Positions 1 through 5,791 are shown, numbered from the stretch's first letter. The stretch is 6,022 nucleotides of DNA from JBHAEC01 sp041855385 (GCA_041855385.1 JBHAEC010000111.1:1-6022); one strand, 5' to 3'. Made by a program: numbers and translations. The notes: a model not told the origin generated them from the sequence alone.

Positions 1-28
1 ATTTGTGTTAAAATAGAAAGCGAAGATT

Positions 29-88
29 AAAAAGGGGGCGATGCGGTGTTTGCTGAAAAGAGCAGCACCGTGTTTGCTTCCTTTTTTT
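29..88. terminator. Long hairpin terminator, probably bidirectional
   Basis: The left arm 29-54 pairs with the right arm 61-86 around a GAAAAG loop (55-60). The upper stem is TGCT/AGCA plus CGGTG/CACCG. The lower stem includes GC pairs at 38-39/76-77 and 34-35/80-81, with several G-U wobbles and two small bulges. An A tract (29-33) pairs with a seven-T tract (82-88), so each strand ends its hairpin in a T run, as intrinsic terminators of converging or adjacent units do. It presumably ends a gene lying left of the window. Stop codons in two frames (14-16 and 28-30) could close that gene, but too little is visible to choose. Confidence 0.75.
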
Positions 89-113
89 CTCGTAGCTGGA
101 AAGGTTTCCTGAC

Positions 114-142
114 TAGCTAAAATGCTGTATTTTTGATATAAT
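114..142 (+). promoter_or_regulatory. Extended -10 promoter for the envelope gene cluster
   Basis: TATAAT at 137-142 is a perfect -10 box preceded by TGA (134-136), which gives the extended -10 form TGN-TATAAT. The -35 position at the 17-bp spacing (114-119, TAGCTA) matches TTGACA in only three of six places, which extended -10 promoters tolerate. The predicted transcript would start near 149, leaving a leader of about 28 nt before the first gene, just long enough for the AGGAGGT site at 164-170. Confidence 0.7.
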
Positions 143-176
143 AACTAGGAATATTTTCTTTTGAGGAGGTAATCGG

Positions 177-611
177 ATGAAGAAGAAATTTATTGCAGTA
201 TTGGTAGCGGCTTCTGTAGTTTCTTTTGGTTTTGGCGCTGCAACGCAGGTTCAAGCATTCAGTCTTGGCAGCATATTGAAGATTGGCGGCATTGGAATTG
301 TGGTAGATAAATTCGGTGGCCAAATTGACAGTTTTTTAAACAAATTAATGAAACAAAATAACATGAGCACTACCTATGCGACAAAGGTGGTGCCTATAGT
401 CAGCATTGGTAGTGGCGGATTTATCGGCGCCGCACAGGTGACGGGACCGAAGGGTGAAATTGATAAGGTAGAGGCGGTAGCCCAATTAGAAGGTACTTTT
501 AACAGCACGATTCGCGTAAAGGGCATGGTGCCCATTGACAGCAAAAATCCTGTAAATGCCAGTCGTGTACAGGGTGTTGGAGTTTCGGCACTTATTGATG
601 TGAGATTCTAA
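177..611 (+). CDS. Small exported protein of unknown function, envelope cluster gene 1
   Basis: This 144-aa protein has a clear Sec signal peptide: three lysines (2-4), a hydrophobic core (5-22) and probable cleavage after V-Q-A27. The start is secure because AGGAGGT sits six bases upstream of the ATG. The mature part of about 117 residues is rich in glycine and valine, with a hydrophobic glycine stretch at 31-43 and a G-S-G-G-F-I-G-A-A run at 78-86. It has no cysteine. The last residues alternate V136, A138, I140, V142, F144, an amphipathic strand ending in phenylalanine like the end signal of outer-membrane barrel proteins. I do not recognise a characterised family. From memory, similar small secreted proteins occur in Negativicutes, but this is unverified. 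Its place ahead of an LptD-like gene suggests an envelope role, either periplasmic or outer-membrane associated; that is inference. Confidence 0.85.
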   Translation: MKKKFIAVLVAASVVSFGFGAATQVQAFSLGSILKIGGIGIVVDKFGGQIDSFLNKLMKQNNMSTTYATKVVPIVSIGSGGFIGAAQVTGPKGEIDKVEAVAQLEGTFNSTIRVKGMVPIDSKNPVNASRVQGVGVSALIDVRF

Positions 612-622
612 GGGGTTATAAT
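595..622 (+). promoter_or_regulatory. Possible internal promoter for genes 2-4 of the cluster
   Basis: TATAAT at 617-622, just past the stop codon of gene 1, is preceded at a 16-bp spacing by TTGATG (595-600), a four-of-six match to TTGACA lying inside the end of the gene 1 coding region. It would give a leader of roughly 78 nt containing the hairpin at 646-679. It could let genes 2-4 be transcribed apart from gene 1. This rests on motif matching only, and one -10 match in AT-rich sequence can occur by chance. Confidence 0.4.
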
Positions 623-645
623 CACAGAACGGAGTAGTAAATATA

Positions 646-679
646 GCGGTAAAGCAGGCTGTAAAGCCTGTCTTTACGC
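646..679 (+). repeat. Leader hairpin (inverted repeat) before gene 2
   Basis: GTAAAG-CAGGC (649-659) pairs with GCCTG-T-CTTTAC (666-677) around a six-base loop TGTAAA, with T671 bulged. G646-C647 can also pair with G678-C679 around bulged G648. That gives about 13 base pairs. No T run follows, so it is not an intrinsic terminator. It ends about 27 nt before the ATG of gene 2 and leaves the ribosome binding site free. It could stabilise or mark a processing point in the mRNA, partly attenuate transcription, or be a protein-binding palindrome; the sequence does not decide. GTAAAGC also occurs twice as a direct repeat (649-655, 661-667). Confidence 0.6.
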
Positions 680-696
680 ATGTAAGGCATACTAAT

Positions 697-701
697 GGAG
701 G
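697..701 (+). promoter_or_regulatory. Ribosome binding site that fixes the start of gene 2
   Basis: GGAGG at 697-701 lies five bases before ATG 707. The in-frame upstream ATG at 695 overlaps this site and has no ribosome binding site of its own. Starting at 707 also places the signal peptide at the very N-terminus (M-K-K-Y). Confidence 0.85.
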
Positions 702-706
702 TTCAG

Positions 707-1846
707 ATGAAAAAATATATTTTAGCGCTGACACTAACATCGTTAATCGGGTCTGCTGTATTTGCTGCCCCTGAAACGATGCCGGAAAAAACGCAAGCCG
801 TGGAGCGACATTTATATGGTGCTACACAGGAAGGATCGATTGTTTCTCGTGTGGACAAAATGTATCCATTGGTAATGGGCGTTTCCTCATCAAAGGATTT
901 GTCGGAAAAGGTTGATGAACTTTATACACAGGTGGTAAAATCCGAAACCGGCATGTCTTTAGAAGAAAAAATAGATGCACTACAGTGGAACTATGAGCAT
1001 CGTATTACAGACGATCCCATTATTAAGCGATTGGAAGATATGGAGGAAAGTGTTTGGGGAAAGGTTTCCACCGGAGCTCTTAATGCTCGGGAAGAAAAGC
1101 TGGAAATTGAAATCATGGGGACAAGCAAGGCACTCTCCATGAGGCAGATTACTATGCCGGCAGGGACCGTGTTCAAGATTTCTCTAAATGAACCTCTAAA
1201 CAGCAAAGTGAATAAGGCGGGAGATACCTTTACTTTTGTGGTAGAGGAAGATGTGCAAATAGATAATGTCCTTGTCGTGCCTAAGGGGACTATCGGAAAG
1301 GGTCATGTAGGAGCAGCAAGAAAAGCTAAGTCTTTCGGACGTAGCGGTAAGCTGGAACTGCTTTTTGATGAACTTAAGACTGCTGACGGAACTGTGTTCA
1401 TGGTAGAACAAGGCCCTGAGGCAAAGGAGAAAATGAGAAGCGAAGTAAAGGCGGCAGGTGCGTCTATGGCAGGGGCAGCTGTTTTGGGCCCTGTCGGATT
1501 GGTGGGAGGTTACTTTATTAAAGGTAAGAACATTGACTTCCCGGAAGGTACAGTGTTTTATGTACAGCCTGTATCTGAAGTAACTTCTTATGGACCTGTT
1601 TTGGGAGGTACTGCGGTGGAGCGTATAGTAACACCGACAACGGCAAAAGCAGAAGTAAAGGAGCCGGAACAGGAAGTGGAAGTAGTAGGAGAAGGTGTAG
1701 TGGCGGGCAAAGAGGTACCGGTGACAGAAGTTCATACGGATAATCCTGTTACCCCGAAGGAAGATATAATAAAGGAGTCTGAGGAAACTTCTTCCGATGA
1801 TGAGAATGTACCTAATGAGCCCATTATTGTCATAAAAAGAAGCTAA
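707..1846 (+). CDS. Exported repeat-containing protein with beta-rich core and acidic tail, envelope cluster gene 2
   Basis: This is a 379-aa protein. Residues 1-20 form a Sec signal peptide with probable cleavage after A-V-F-A20. Residues 32-138 carry three degenerate copies of a helical motif ending [RK]-x-[DE]-x-[LM] (36-52, 72-92, 116-132). Residues 151-234 form a beta-rich core of the form P-A-G-T-V-F ... K-A-G-D ... V-V-P-K-G-T, resembling exported beta domains of many diderm bacteria in which PxGT turns recur; a fourth copy, P-E-G-T-V-F, is at 279-284. Residues 249-271 are glycine- and alanine-rich and hydrophobic, flanked by K248 and K272, and could insert in or touch a membrane. Residues 305-372 are a low-complexity tail rich in E, V, P and T, probably disordered. 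It has no cysteine. Function is unknown. Location ahead of an LptD-like gene points to an envelope structural or assembly role; this is inference. Confidence 0.88.
   Translation: MKKYILALTLTSLIGSAVFAAPETMPEKTQAVERHLYGATQEGSIVSRVDKMYPLVMGVSSSKDLSEKVDELYTQVVKSETGMSLEEKIDALQWNYEHRITDDPIIKRLEDMEESVWGKVSTGALNAREEKLEIEIMGTSKALSMRQITMPAGTVFKISLNEPLNSKVNKAGDTFTFVVEEDVQIDNVLVVPKGTIGKGHVGAARKAKSFGRSGKLELLFDELKTADGTVFMVEQGPEAKEKMRSEVKAAGASMAGAAVLGPVGLVGGYFIKGKNIDFPEGTVFYVQPVSEVTSYGPVLGGTAVERIVTPTTAKAEVKEPEQEVEVVGEGVVAGKEVPVTEVHTDNPVTPKEDIIKESEETSSDDENVPNEPIIVIKRS
800..1120 (+). repeat. Degenerate protein-level repeats in gene 2
   Basis: Residues 32-58 and 112-138 align without gaps over 27 positions with seven identities, including E33/E113, G38/G118, G43/G123, R48/R128, K51/K131 and M57-G58/M137-G138, and many conservative matches (Y37/W117, S44/A124, I45/L125, D50/E130). 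A middle copy (72-92) keeps the L-Y start, T-G, S-L and K-I-D-x-L but holds an extra three to four residues. The charge pattern suggests short helices, possibly coiled-coil. The DNA itself is not obviously repeated, so the copies look old. Confidence 0.55.
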
Positions 1847-1870
1847 TGGGGCGTATTTTAATTACTATAC

Positions 1871-1874
1871 GGAG
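1871..1874 (+). promoter_or_regulatory. Ribosome binding site that fixes the start of the LptD-like gene
   Basis: GGAG at 1871-1874 is eight bases before ATG 1883, followed directly by a second ATG at 1886. An in-frame GTG at 1874 overlaps the site and is unlikely to be used. Between the tandem ATGs, 1883 has the better spacing, but 1886 (M-A-K-K-R) cannot be excluded. The difference is one residue of the signal peptide. Confidence 0.7.
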
Positions 1875-1882
1875 TGAGTGGT

Positions 1883-3304
1883 ATGATGGCGAAAAAAAGA
1901 GCTAAGTATCTTACCTATGTGGCGGTACTATCTTTAACCGGAACGATAATGGGGATAACGGAGGCTGATGCGGCAAAGAAGGAAGAAAAAGTAAAAGAGC
2001 CTGTTACGGTTGTGGCCGATTCTATGTACTATAGCGATGCAACAGGTGCAGTAGAAGCATCCGGTGAAGTGGAAGTCTCCCAAGGAACTAAGGAAATTAC
2101 AACCGAAAGCTTGGATGGAAACGTAAAACAGGAGCAATACCGTGCGCCCGGTGAAGTGCATCTAAAAGATAAAAACGGACAAGATTTAACCGGTGCGGGG
2201 CTCTCTTACAATGCAAAGATAAAAAGCGCCAGTTTTGATGTTGTGGAAGGGACATATCCTCCTTTTTATGTGAGAGGGAGAGGAGGCGTATTTGAAAATA
2301 ATGTTGGTACTGTTCAGTACGGTATGGTGACGACGCCGAGTGCCATGGCATTTGTCCATACGCCGGATTATCGTGTGGAAGGTCGGGATATCACTATTTA
2401 TCCTGGAGATAAAGTCGTGGTGAAGGATGCCACTTTCTATATCAAGAATTGGCGAGTGCTTAGATTAGCATCGTATACGACCTCCTTACGAAAAGATAAA
2501 GGTGGTGCCAGCATAGCTTCTTTCTTGCCTAAGCCGACCTATGATTCCGATCACGGGATTGGTCTTCACGGAGATTTTCGCTACCCTATAGGAAAGCGTA
2601 CGGACTTTTTTATTGACTATTATCTTTACTCAAAGGCCGGCTTCAAGCCATCCGTGGGCTTTAAACAGTATATGAACTGGGGAGAAGCATCTATCGGATA
2701 TATTGAAGAAGAAGGCACATTAAATGATGAAAATATTTGGATCAAGAAAAAGCCGGAATTCCGTATTGATACAAAACAGTTTTCTCTAGGCAAAACCCCA
2801 TTTAACGTTAAGTTTGGAGGAAGTCTGGGTCGATGGGAGGAAGGTAGCACAAAAGGTAGCCATAATATGTGGTATAGCGAATTGAGTCATAATCCTATTT
2901 CTTTGGGGTCAAAAGGGGATATGATTTTTCTTGTGGGCTACCGTAAGGACCATTATGGAGTAAATGACAGCAATCGATCCATGCCGTATTGGGGAGCAAA
3001 GATCAACTATAATCCGTCAAAGAAATTGGGGCTGTGGTTTAACTATACCCAGAAAAACGGCAATATTGCGTCTCCTTACGTATTTGACACCGACTCAATT
3101 ACTAAACGTGCCGTAATGGGATTTAGGTGGAATATAGATCGATTAAATGGTGTTGGGGTAGAGGTAACTCAGGATTGGGAAACCGGTGATGTAAGATATG
3201 TAAACTACTCATATTACCGTGACCTCCATTCCTTTACTGCTAAAATTACCTATCGTGAAAAGCAAAAGGACTGGAGAATCAGCATTCGCGCAAAAGATTT
3301 CTAG
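1883..3304 (+). CDS. OstA/LptA-domain LptD-like outer-membrane LPS assembly protein
   Basis: In the known system LptD is the outer-membrane barrel that inserts lipopolysaccharide, receiving it through a stack of LptA-like beta-jellyroll domains. This 473-aa protein has a signal peptide (basic 4-8, hydrophobic 9-25, probable cleavage after A-D-A30). Residues 40-135 look like an OstA/LptA domain: V-V-A-D-S-M-Y-Y, then A-S-G-E-V-E-V. Residues 163-189 are the OstA-type strand pattern around I-T-I-Y-P-G-D. From about 198 the sequence resembles the start of the LptD barrel: S-L-R-K, F-L-P-K-P-T-Y (214-220), then Y-x-L-Y-S-K-A-G-F. Alternating aromatic strands run to a terminal phenylalanine, as in outer-membrane proteins. 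It is far shorter than E. coli LptD (about 780 aa), so the barrel is smaller or incomplete, and it has no cysteine. It could be the organism's LptD or a shorter paralogue. The symbol is left blank for that reason. Confidence 0.85.
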   Translation: MMAKKRAKYLTYVAVLSLTGTIMGITEADAAKKEEKVKEPVTVVADSMYYSDATGAVEASGEVEVSQGTKEITTESLDGNVKQEQYRAPGEVHLKDKNGQDLTGAGLSYNAKIKSASFDVVEGTYPPFYVRGRGGVFENNVGTVQYGMVTTPSAMAFVHTPDYRVEGRDITIYPGDKVVVKDATFYIKNWRVLRLASYTTSLRKDKGGASIASFLPKPTYDSDHGIGLHGDFRYPIGKRTDFFIDYYLYSKAGFKPSVGFKQYMNWGEASIGYIEEEGTLNDENIWIKKKPEFRIDTKQFSLGKTPFNVKFGGSLGRWEEGSTKGSHNMWYSELSHNPISLGSKGDMIFLVGYRKDHYGVNDSNRSMPYWGAKINYNPSKKLGLWFNYTQKNGNIASPYVFDTDSITKRAVMGFRWNIDRLNGVGVEVTQDWETGDVRYVNYSYYRDLHSFTAKITYREKQKDWRISIRAKDF

Positions 3305-3317
3305 TGTAACGGTTTGT

Positions 3318-3322
3318 GGAGG
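3318..3322 (+). promoter_or_regulatory. Ribosome binding site that fixes the start of galU
   Basis: GGAGG at 3318-3322 lies five bases before ATG 3328. An in-frame GTG at 3316 overlaps the site and would add four residues (E-V-T after the start) not expected in the family. The site falls within the 23-nt gap after the LptD-like stop codon, which favours co-transcription. Confidence 0.85.
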
Positions 3323-3327
3323 TTACG

Positions 3328-4197
3328 ATGGATAGGAAGGTAAGGAAGGCGGTTATCCCTGCTGCCGGCTTCGGTACGCGATTTTTACCTGCTACAAAGG
3401 CACAGCCGAAAGAAATGCTGCCTATAGTAGATAAACCGACCATACAGTATATTGTGGAAGAGGCAAAAGCTTCGGGGATAGAAGAAATTCTTATTATTAC
3501 AGGACGAAACAAACGATCTATAGAAGATCATTTCGACAGTAATTTTGAGCTTGAGCATCTTCTAAAGAAGCAGAATAAAGAGGAGTTGCTGGAGCTGGTA
3601 AAGCGTATTTCCGATATTGAGATACACTATATCCGGCAGAAAGAGCCCTTGGGGTTAGGGCATGCCATTTATTGTGCCCGCTCCTTTATTGGAGATGAAC
3701 CTTTTGCAGTTCTGCTGGGGGATGATATTGTATTTAATCCTGAAAAGCCCTGTTTAAGACAACTCATCGATTGCTATGAAGGTCGGGGCGGACTTATACT
3801 GGGGACGCAGCTTGTCCCGGATAATAAGGTAAGCTCTTACGGAATTGTAAAAGGAAAAAAAATTACCGACCGTTTATGGTCGGTGGAGAATCTTATAGAG
3901 AAACCGCGTTTGGAGGAAGCTCCGTCCAATCTTGCCATGTTGGGACGCTATATTCTTCCGCCGGAGATTTTTATGGAACTGGAAAGGACAAAACCCGGCA
4001 AGGGGGGAGAAATTCAGCTGACTGATGCGATCGAAGCCATGAAGGTAGAAAAGTATGCTTATAACTATGAAGGTATACGCTACGATGTAGGCGATAAGGT
4101 TGGGTATTTGCGGGCTACCGTAGAATTTGCTTTTCGTAACCATGAATTACGGGAAGAATTCAAAACATACTTGGAAGAGTTTTTAAAAGAGAATTAG
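3328..4197 (+). CDS. galU: UTP--glucose-1-phosphate uridylyltransferase
   Basis: The enzyme makes UDP-glucose and pyrophosphate from UTP and glucose 1-phosphate in the cytoplasm, supplying lipopolysaccharide core, capsule, galactose metabolism and other glycans. The 289-aa length fits bacterial GalU/GtaB. The nucleotide-binding signature is A-A-G-F-G-T-R-F-L-P (12-21) followed by T-K and P-K-E-M-L-P (27-32). The metal and substrate motif is L-L-G-D-D (129-133), then I-E-K-P (190-193) and G-K-G-G-E-I-Q-L-T-D-A (224-234), all as expected and intact. It closes the cluster and is followed by a strong terminator. Placement behind an LptD-like gene links sugar-nucleotide supply to outer-membrane glycolipid assembly. 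Related nucleotidylyltransferases such as RfbA are less likely given the P-K-E-M-L-P and G-K-G-G-E signatures. Confidence 0.96.
   Translation: MDRKVRKAVIPAAGFGTRFLPATKAQPKEMLPIVDKPTIQYIVEEAKASGIEEILIITGRNKRSIEDHFDSNFELEHLLKKQNKEELLELVKRISDIEIHYIRQKEPLGLGHAIYCARSFIGDEPFAVLLGDDIVFNPEKPCLRQLIDCYEGRGGLILGTQLVPDNKVSSYGIVKGKKITDRLWSVENLIEKPRLEEAPSNLAMLGRYILPPEIFMELERTKPGKGGEIQLTDAIEAMKVEKYAYNYEGIRYDVGDKVGYLRATVEFAFRNHELREEFKTYLEEFLKEN
3865..3884 (+). repeat. Perfect inverted repeat inside galU after an A8 run
   Basis: ACCGACC (3865-3871) and GGTCGGT (3878-3884) form a perfect seven-base-pair stem with loop GTTTAT. Immediately before it is a run of eight A (3855-3862) encoding the K-K of residues 177-178. 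The reading frame continues normally through it. It may be chance, or a pause or slippage site. Confidence 0.5.
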
Positions 4198-4208
4198 TTT
4201 TTCTATAG

Positions 4209-4234
4209 AAAAGGGGCCATTAGGCCCCTTTTTT
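4209..4234. terminator. Bidirectional intrinsic terminator between convergent genes
   Basis: AAAAGGGGCC (4209-4218) pairs perfectly with GGCCCCTTTT (4223-4232) around the loop ATTA, a ten-base-pair stem with a GC-rich top. The plus strand ends in six T (4229-4234). Read on the minus strand, the same hairpin ends in TTTT. It sits in the 61-nt gap between the galU stop and the stop of the minus-strand oxidoreductase, so it can end both transcripts. Confidence 0.93.
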
Positions 4235-4258
4235 GTACTGTATAAGATTTAACCATGA

Positions 4259-5779
4259 TTACCAACGGTTTTCGTAATATACCTGTGTCCACATAATGAC
4301 TTCCGTTAGGGAAGGATGGGCGGTCATTGTTTCTCCTACGGAGATGACGGATTTAGGATCCAAGTAGCGAGAAATGTTTTTTTCGCGCAATTTTTTTACT
4401 TCAGGAGAAGCAATTTCTTCATTAATTGCCACTAAAGGTGTTTCTCCTACATTTAAAAGATTAACATATGGCTGGAATAGTACGGAGGCTTGAGGTCCGA
4501 TGACATGAACGCCCAAGATGTGGTTGGTTGCTTTATCTACTACGATTTTTACGAATCCGTCATTTTTATCGCCCGGATTGAAGCCCATAGCAAAACCTTT
4601 TGCTGTGGAGGAATAATAGTTTTTTCCGATGCCCACATCATAACCGGCTGCTTTAGCTTCTGCTTCTGTTAACCCCACATGACCTACCTGAGGATATGTG
4701 TAGGTTACGGCAGGAATATTGTCGTAGCGAGCCCAGCGCCACTCTTCGGGAGCATCCGGATGATAGAAGAGATTATGAGCCAAGATATCTGCTTCGTAAT
4801 TAGCCTTGTGTCTAAAAGGGGCTTCTCCGTTAACATCGCCTAACGCATAGACTCCGGGTACGGAAGTTTCCAAAAATTCATTTGTTTTAATCCAGCCGCC
4901 CCTATGTGTCAGTATGCCGGTATTTTCTAAGTGTAGTTCTTCTATAGCAGGTTTGATTCCCGTAGCAACCAAAATTTCTTCGGCGCGAACTTCCTTAGTT
5001 TCTCCTGTTGATCTGTTTTGGAATAGACCGATTTTTTCGCCGTTTTCCATACGGAAGGAAAGGGGGACATAATCAGTGTGGACTTCGATGCCAAGATGCT
5101 CCAAGTCAACGCGGATTTGTTCTGATATATCCTCATCTTCTTTCGGTAATAAGCGAACATTCCTCTGCATTAAAGTTACCTTTGTACCGGCCGCTGCAAA
5201 AACATGAGCGAATTCAGTTCCGATAGGGCCACCTCCCATAACGATAAGACTTTTATATGGGGCTGACGGATATTTGTGACCGAATAAGCTTTCGCTTGTC
5301 AAGTAACCTACTTCTTCAAGGCCTTCAGTAGATGAGACATTTGTATAACCACCTGTACCGAGCACAATGATGGGAGCGGTCAATAAATCAGACTCCGTAC
5401 CGTCATTAAGGTGCACTTTCATAACCTTGTCTTCCACAAAAGTTGCAGCACCTGTATATACATCGCAGTTCGGCTTGCTGTTGTAATATACTTCAATATC
5501 CTTGCTCTCGTCAATTTTTTGCCATACCCTATCGGACATAACCTTCCAGTTAATTTTGGCCGGAGCTGTTTCGACGCCGATTTTGGATAATTCTTCGATT
5601 TCGCGAACTGCATCAGCAGCAGTAACCATTACTTTAGTAGGGATGCATCCACGAGTCAGACAGGTGCCGCCAAACTTGCCTTTTTCAATTTGTGCACATG
5701 ACAAACCCTTGGCAAGCGCAGCATCAATAACAATGTTGGCAGCACCGGTACCTACCACGATTACATCATATTGTTTCAT
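4259..5779 (-). CDS. FAD-dependent NAD(P)-disulfide oxidoreductase, mycothione reductase/lipoamide dehydrogenase-like
   Basis: This is a 506-aa class I flavin disulfide reductase. Such enzymes pass electrons from NAD(P)H through FAD and a cysteine pair to a disulfide substrate in the cytoplasm. FAD site: G-T-G-A-A-N (10-15), with N in place of the third glycine, and E32. Redox pair: C40 and C45 in G-G-T-C-L-T-R-G-C-I-P-T-K. NAD(P) site: G-G-G-P-I-G-T-E-F-A (182-191), with Q205-R206 after the second strand, where NADH enzymes usually have an acidic residue. Then A-T-G-I-K-P (272-277) and A-L-G-D-V (312-316). Catalytic base: H488-P-S-L-T-E493. By remembered comparison it matches mycothione reductase better than Lpd: GTGxxN, T-E-F-A-H-V-F, K-A-N-Y-E-A near L-A-H-N-L. 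It is longer than usual, with about 28 extra residues before H488. Mycothiol is not expected here, so the substrate is unknown. AGGAGG six bases upstream fixes the start. No dehydrogenase-complex genes lie nearby. Confidence 0.92.
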   Translation of the reverse strand: MKQYDVIVVGTGAANIVIDAALAKGLSCAQIEKGKFGGTCLTRGCIPTKVMVTAADAVREIEELSKIGVETAPAKINWKVMSDRVWQKIDESKDIEVYYNSKPNCDVYTGAATFVEDKVMKVHLNDGTESDLLTAPIIVLGTGGYTNVSSTEGLEEVGYLTSESLFGHKYPSAPYKSLIVMGGGPIGTEFAHVFAAAGTKVTLMQRNVRLLPKEDEDISEQIRVDLEHLGIEVHTDYVPLSFRMENGEKIGLFQNRSTGETKEVRAEEILVATGIKPAIEELHLENTGILTHRGGWIKTNEFLETSVPGVYALGDVNGEAPFRHKANYEADILAHNLFYHPDAPEEWRWARYDNIPAVTYTYPQVGHVGLTEAEAKAAGYDVGIGKNYYSSTAKGFAMGFNPGDKNDGFVKIVVDKATNHILGVHVIGPQASVLFQPYVNLLNVGETPLVAINEEIASPEVKKLREKNISRYLDPKSVISVGETMTAHPSLTEVIMWTQVYYENRW

Positions 5780-5785
5780 TATATT

Positions 5786-5791
5786 CCTCCT
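5786..5791 (-). promoter_or_regulatory. Ribosome binding site that fixes the start of the oxidoreductase
   Basis: On the minus strand AGGAGG (5791 to 5786) is six bases before the ATG at 5779. An in-frame ATG at 5797 precedes the site and would run through it (L-R-R-N-I), so it is rejected. The chosen start puts the FAD-binding strand (Y-D-V-I-V-V-G) at the N-terminus, as is usual for the family. Confidence 0.9.

Noticed and set aside
98..109. GGAAAGGTTTCC short palindrome before the first promoter
   Set aside because: Only about four pairs are possible with a workable loop, there is no T run after it, and it has no clear relation to the promoter.
41..112. Possible 23-residue small protein, M-R-C-L-L-K-R start, after a G-rich stretch
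   Set aside because: It lies almost entirely within the 29-88 terminator hairpin, and the G run is only two bases from the ATG, too close for a ribosome binding site. The codons are explained by the stem.
117..323. 68-aa minus-strand frame over the first promoter
   Set aside because: It overlaps the signal peptide and promoter of gene 1 and has no protein features of its own.
1196..1735. 179-aa open frame on the minus strand
   Set aside because: It is antisense to the well-supported 379-aa gene. It is rich in C, R, H, Y and F as antisense shadows are, and I found no domain in it.
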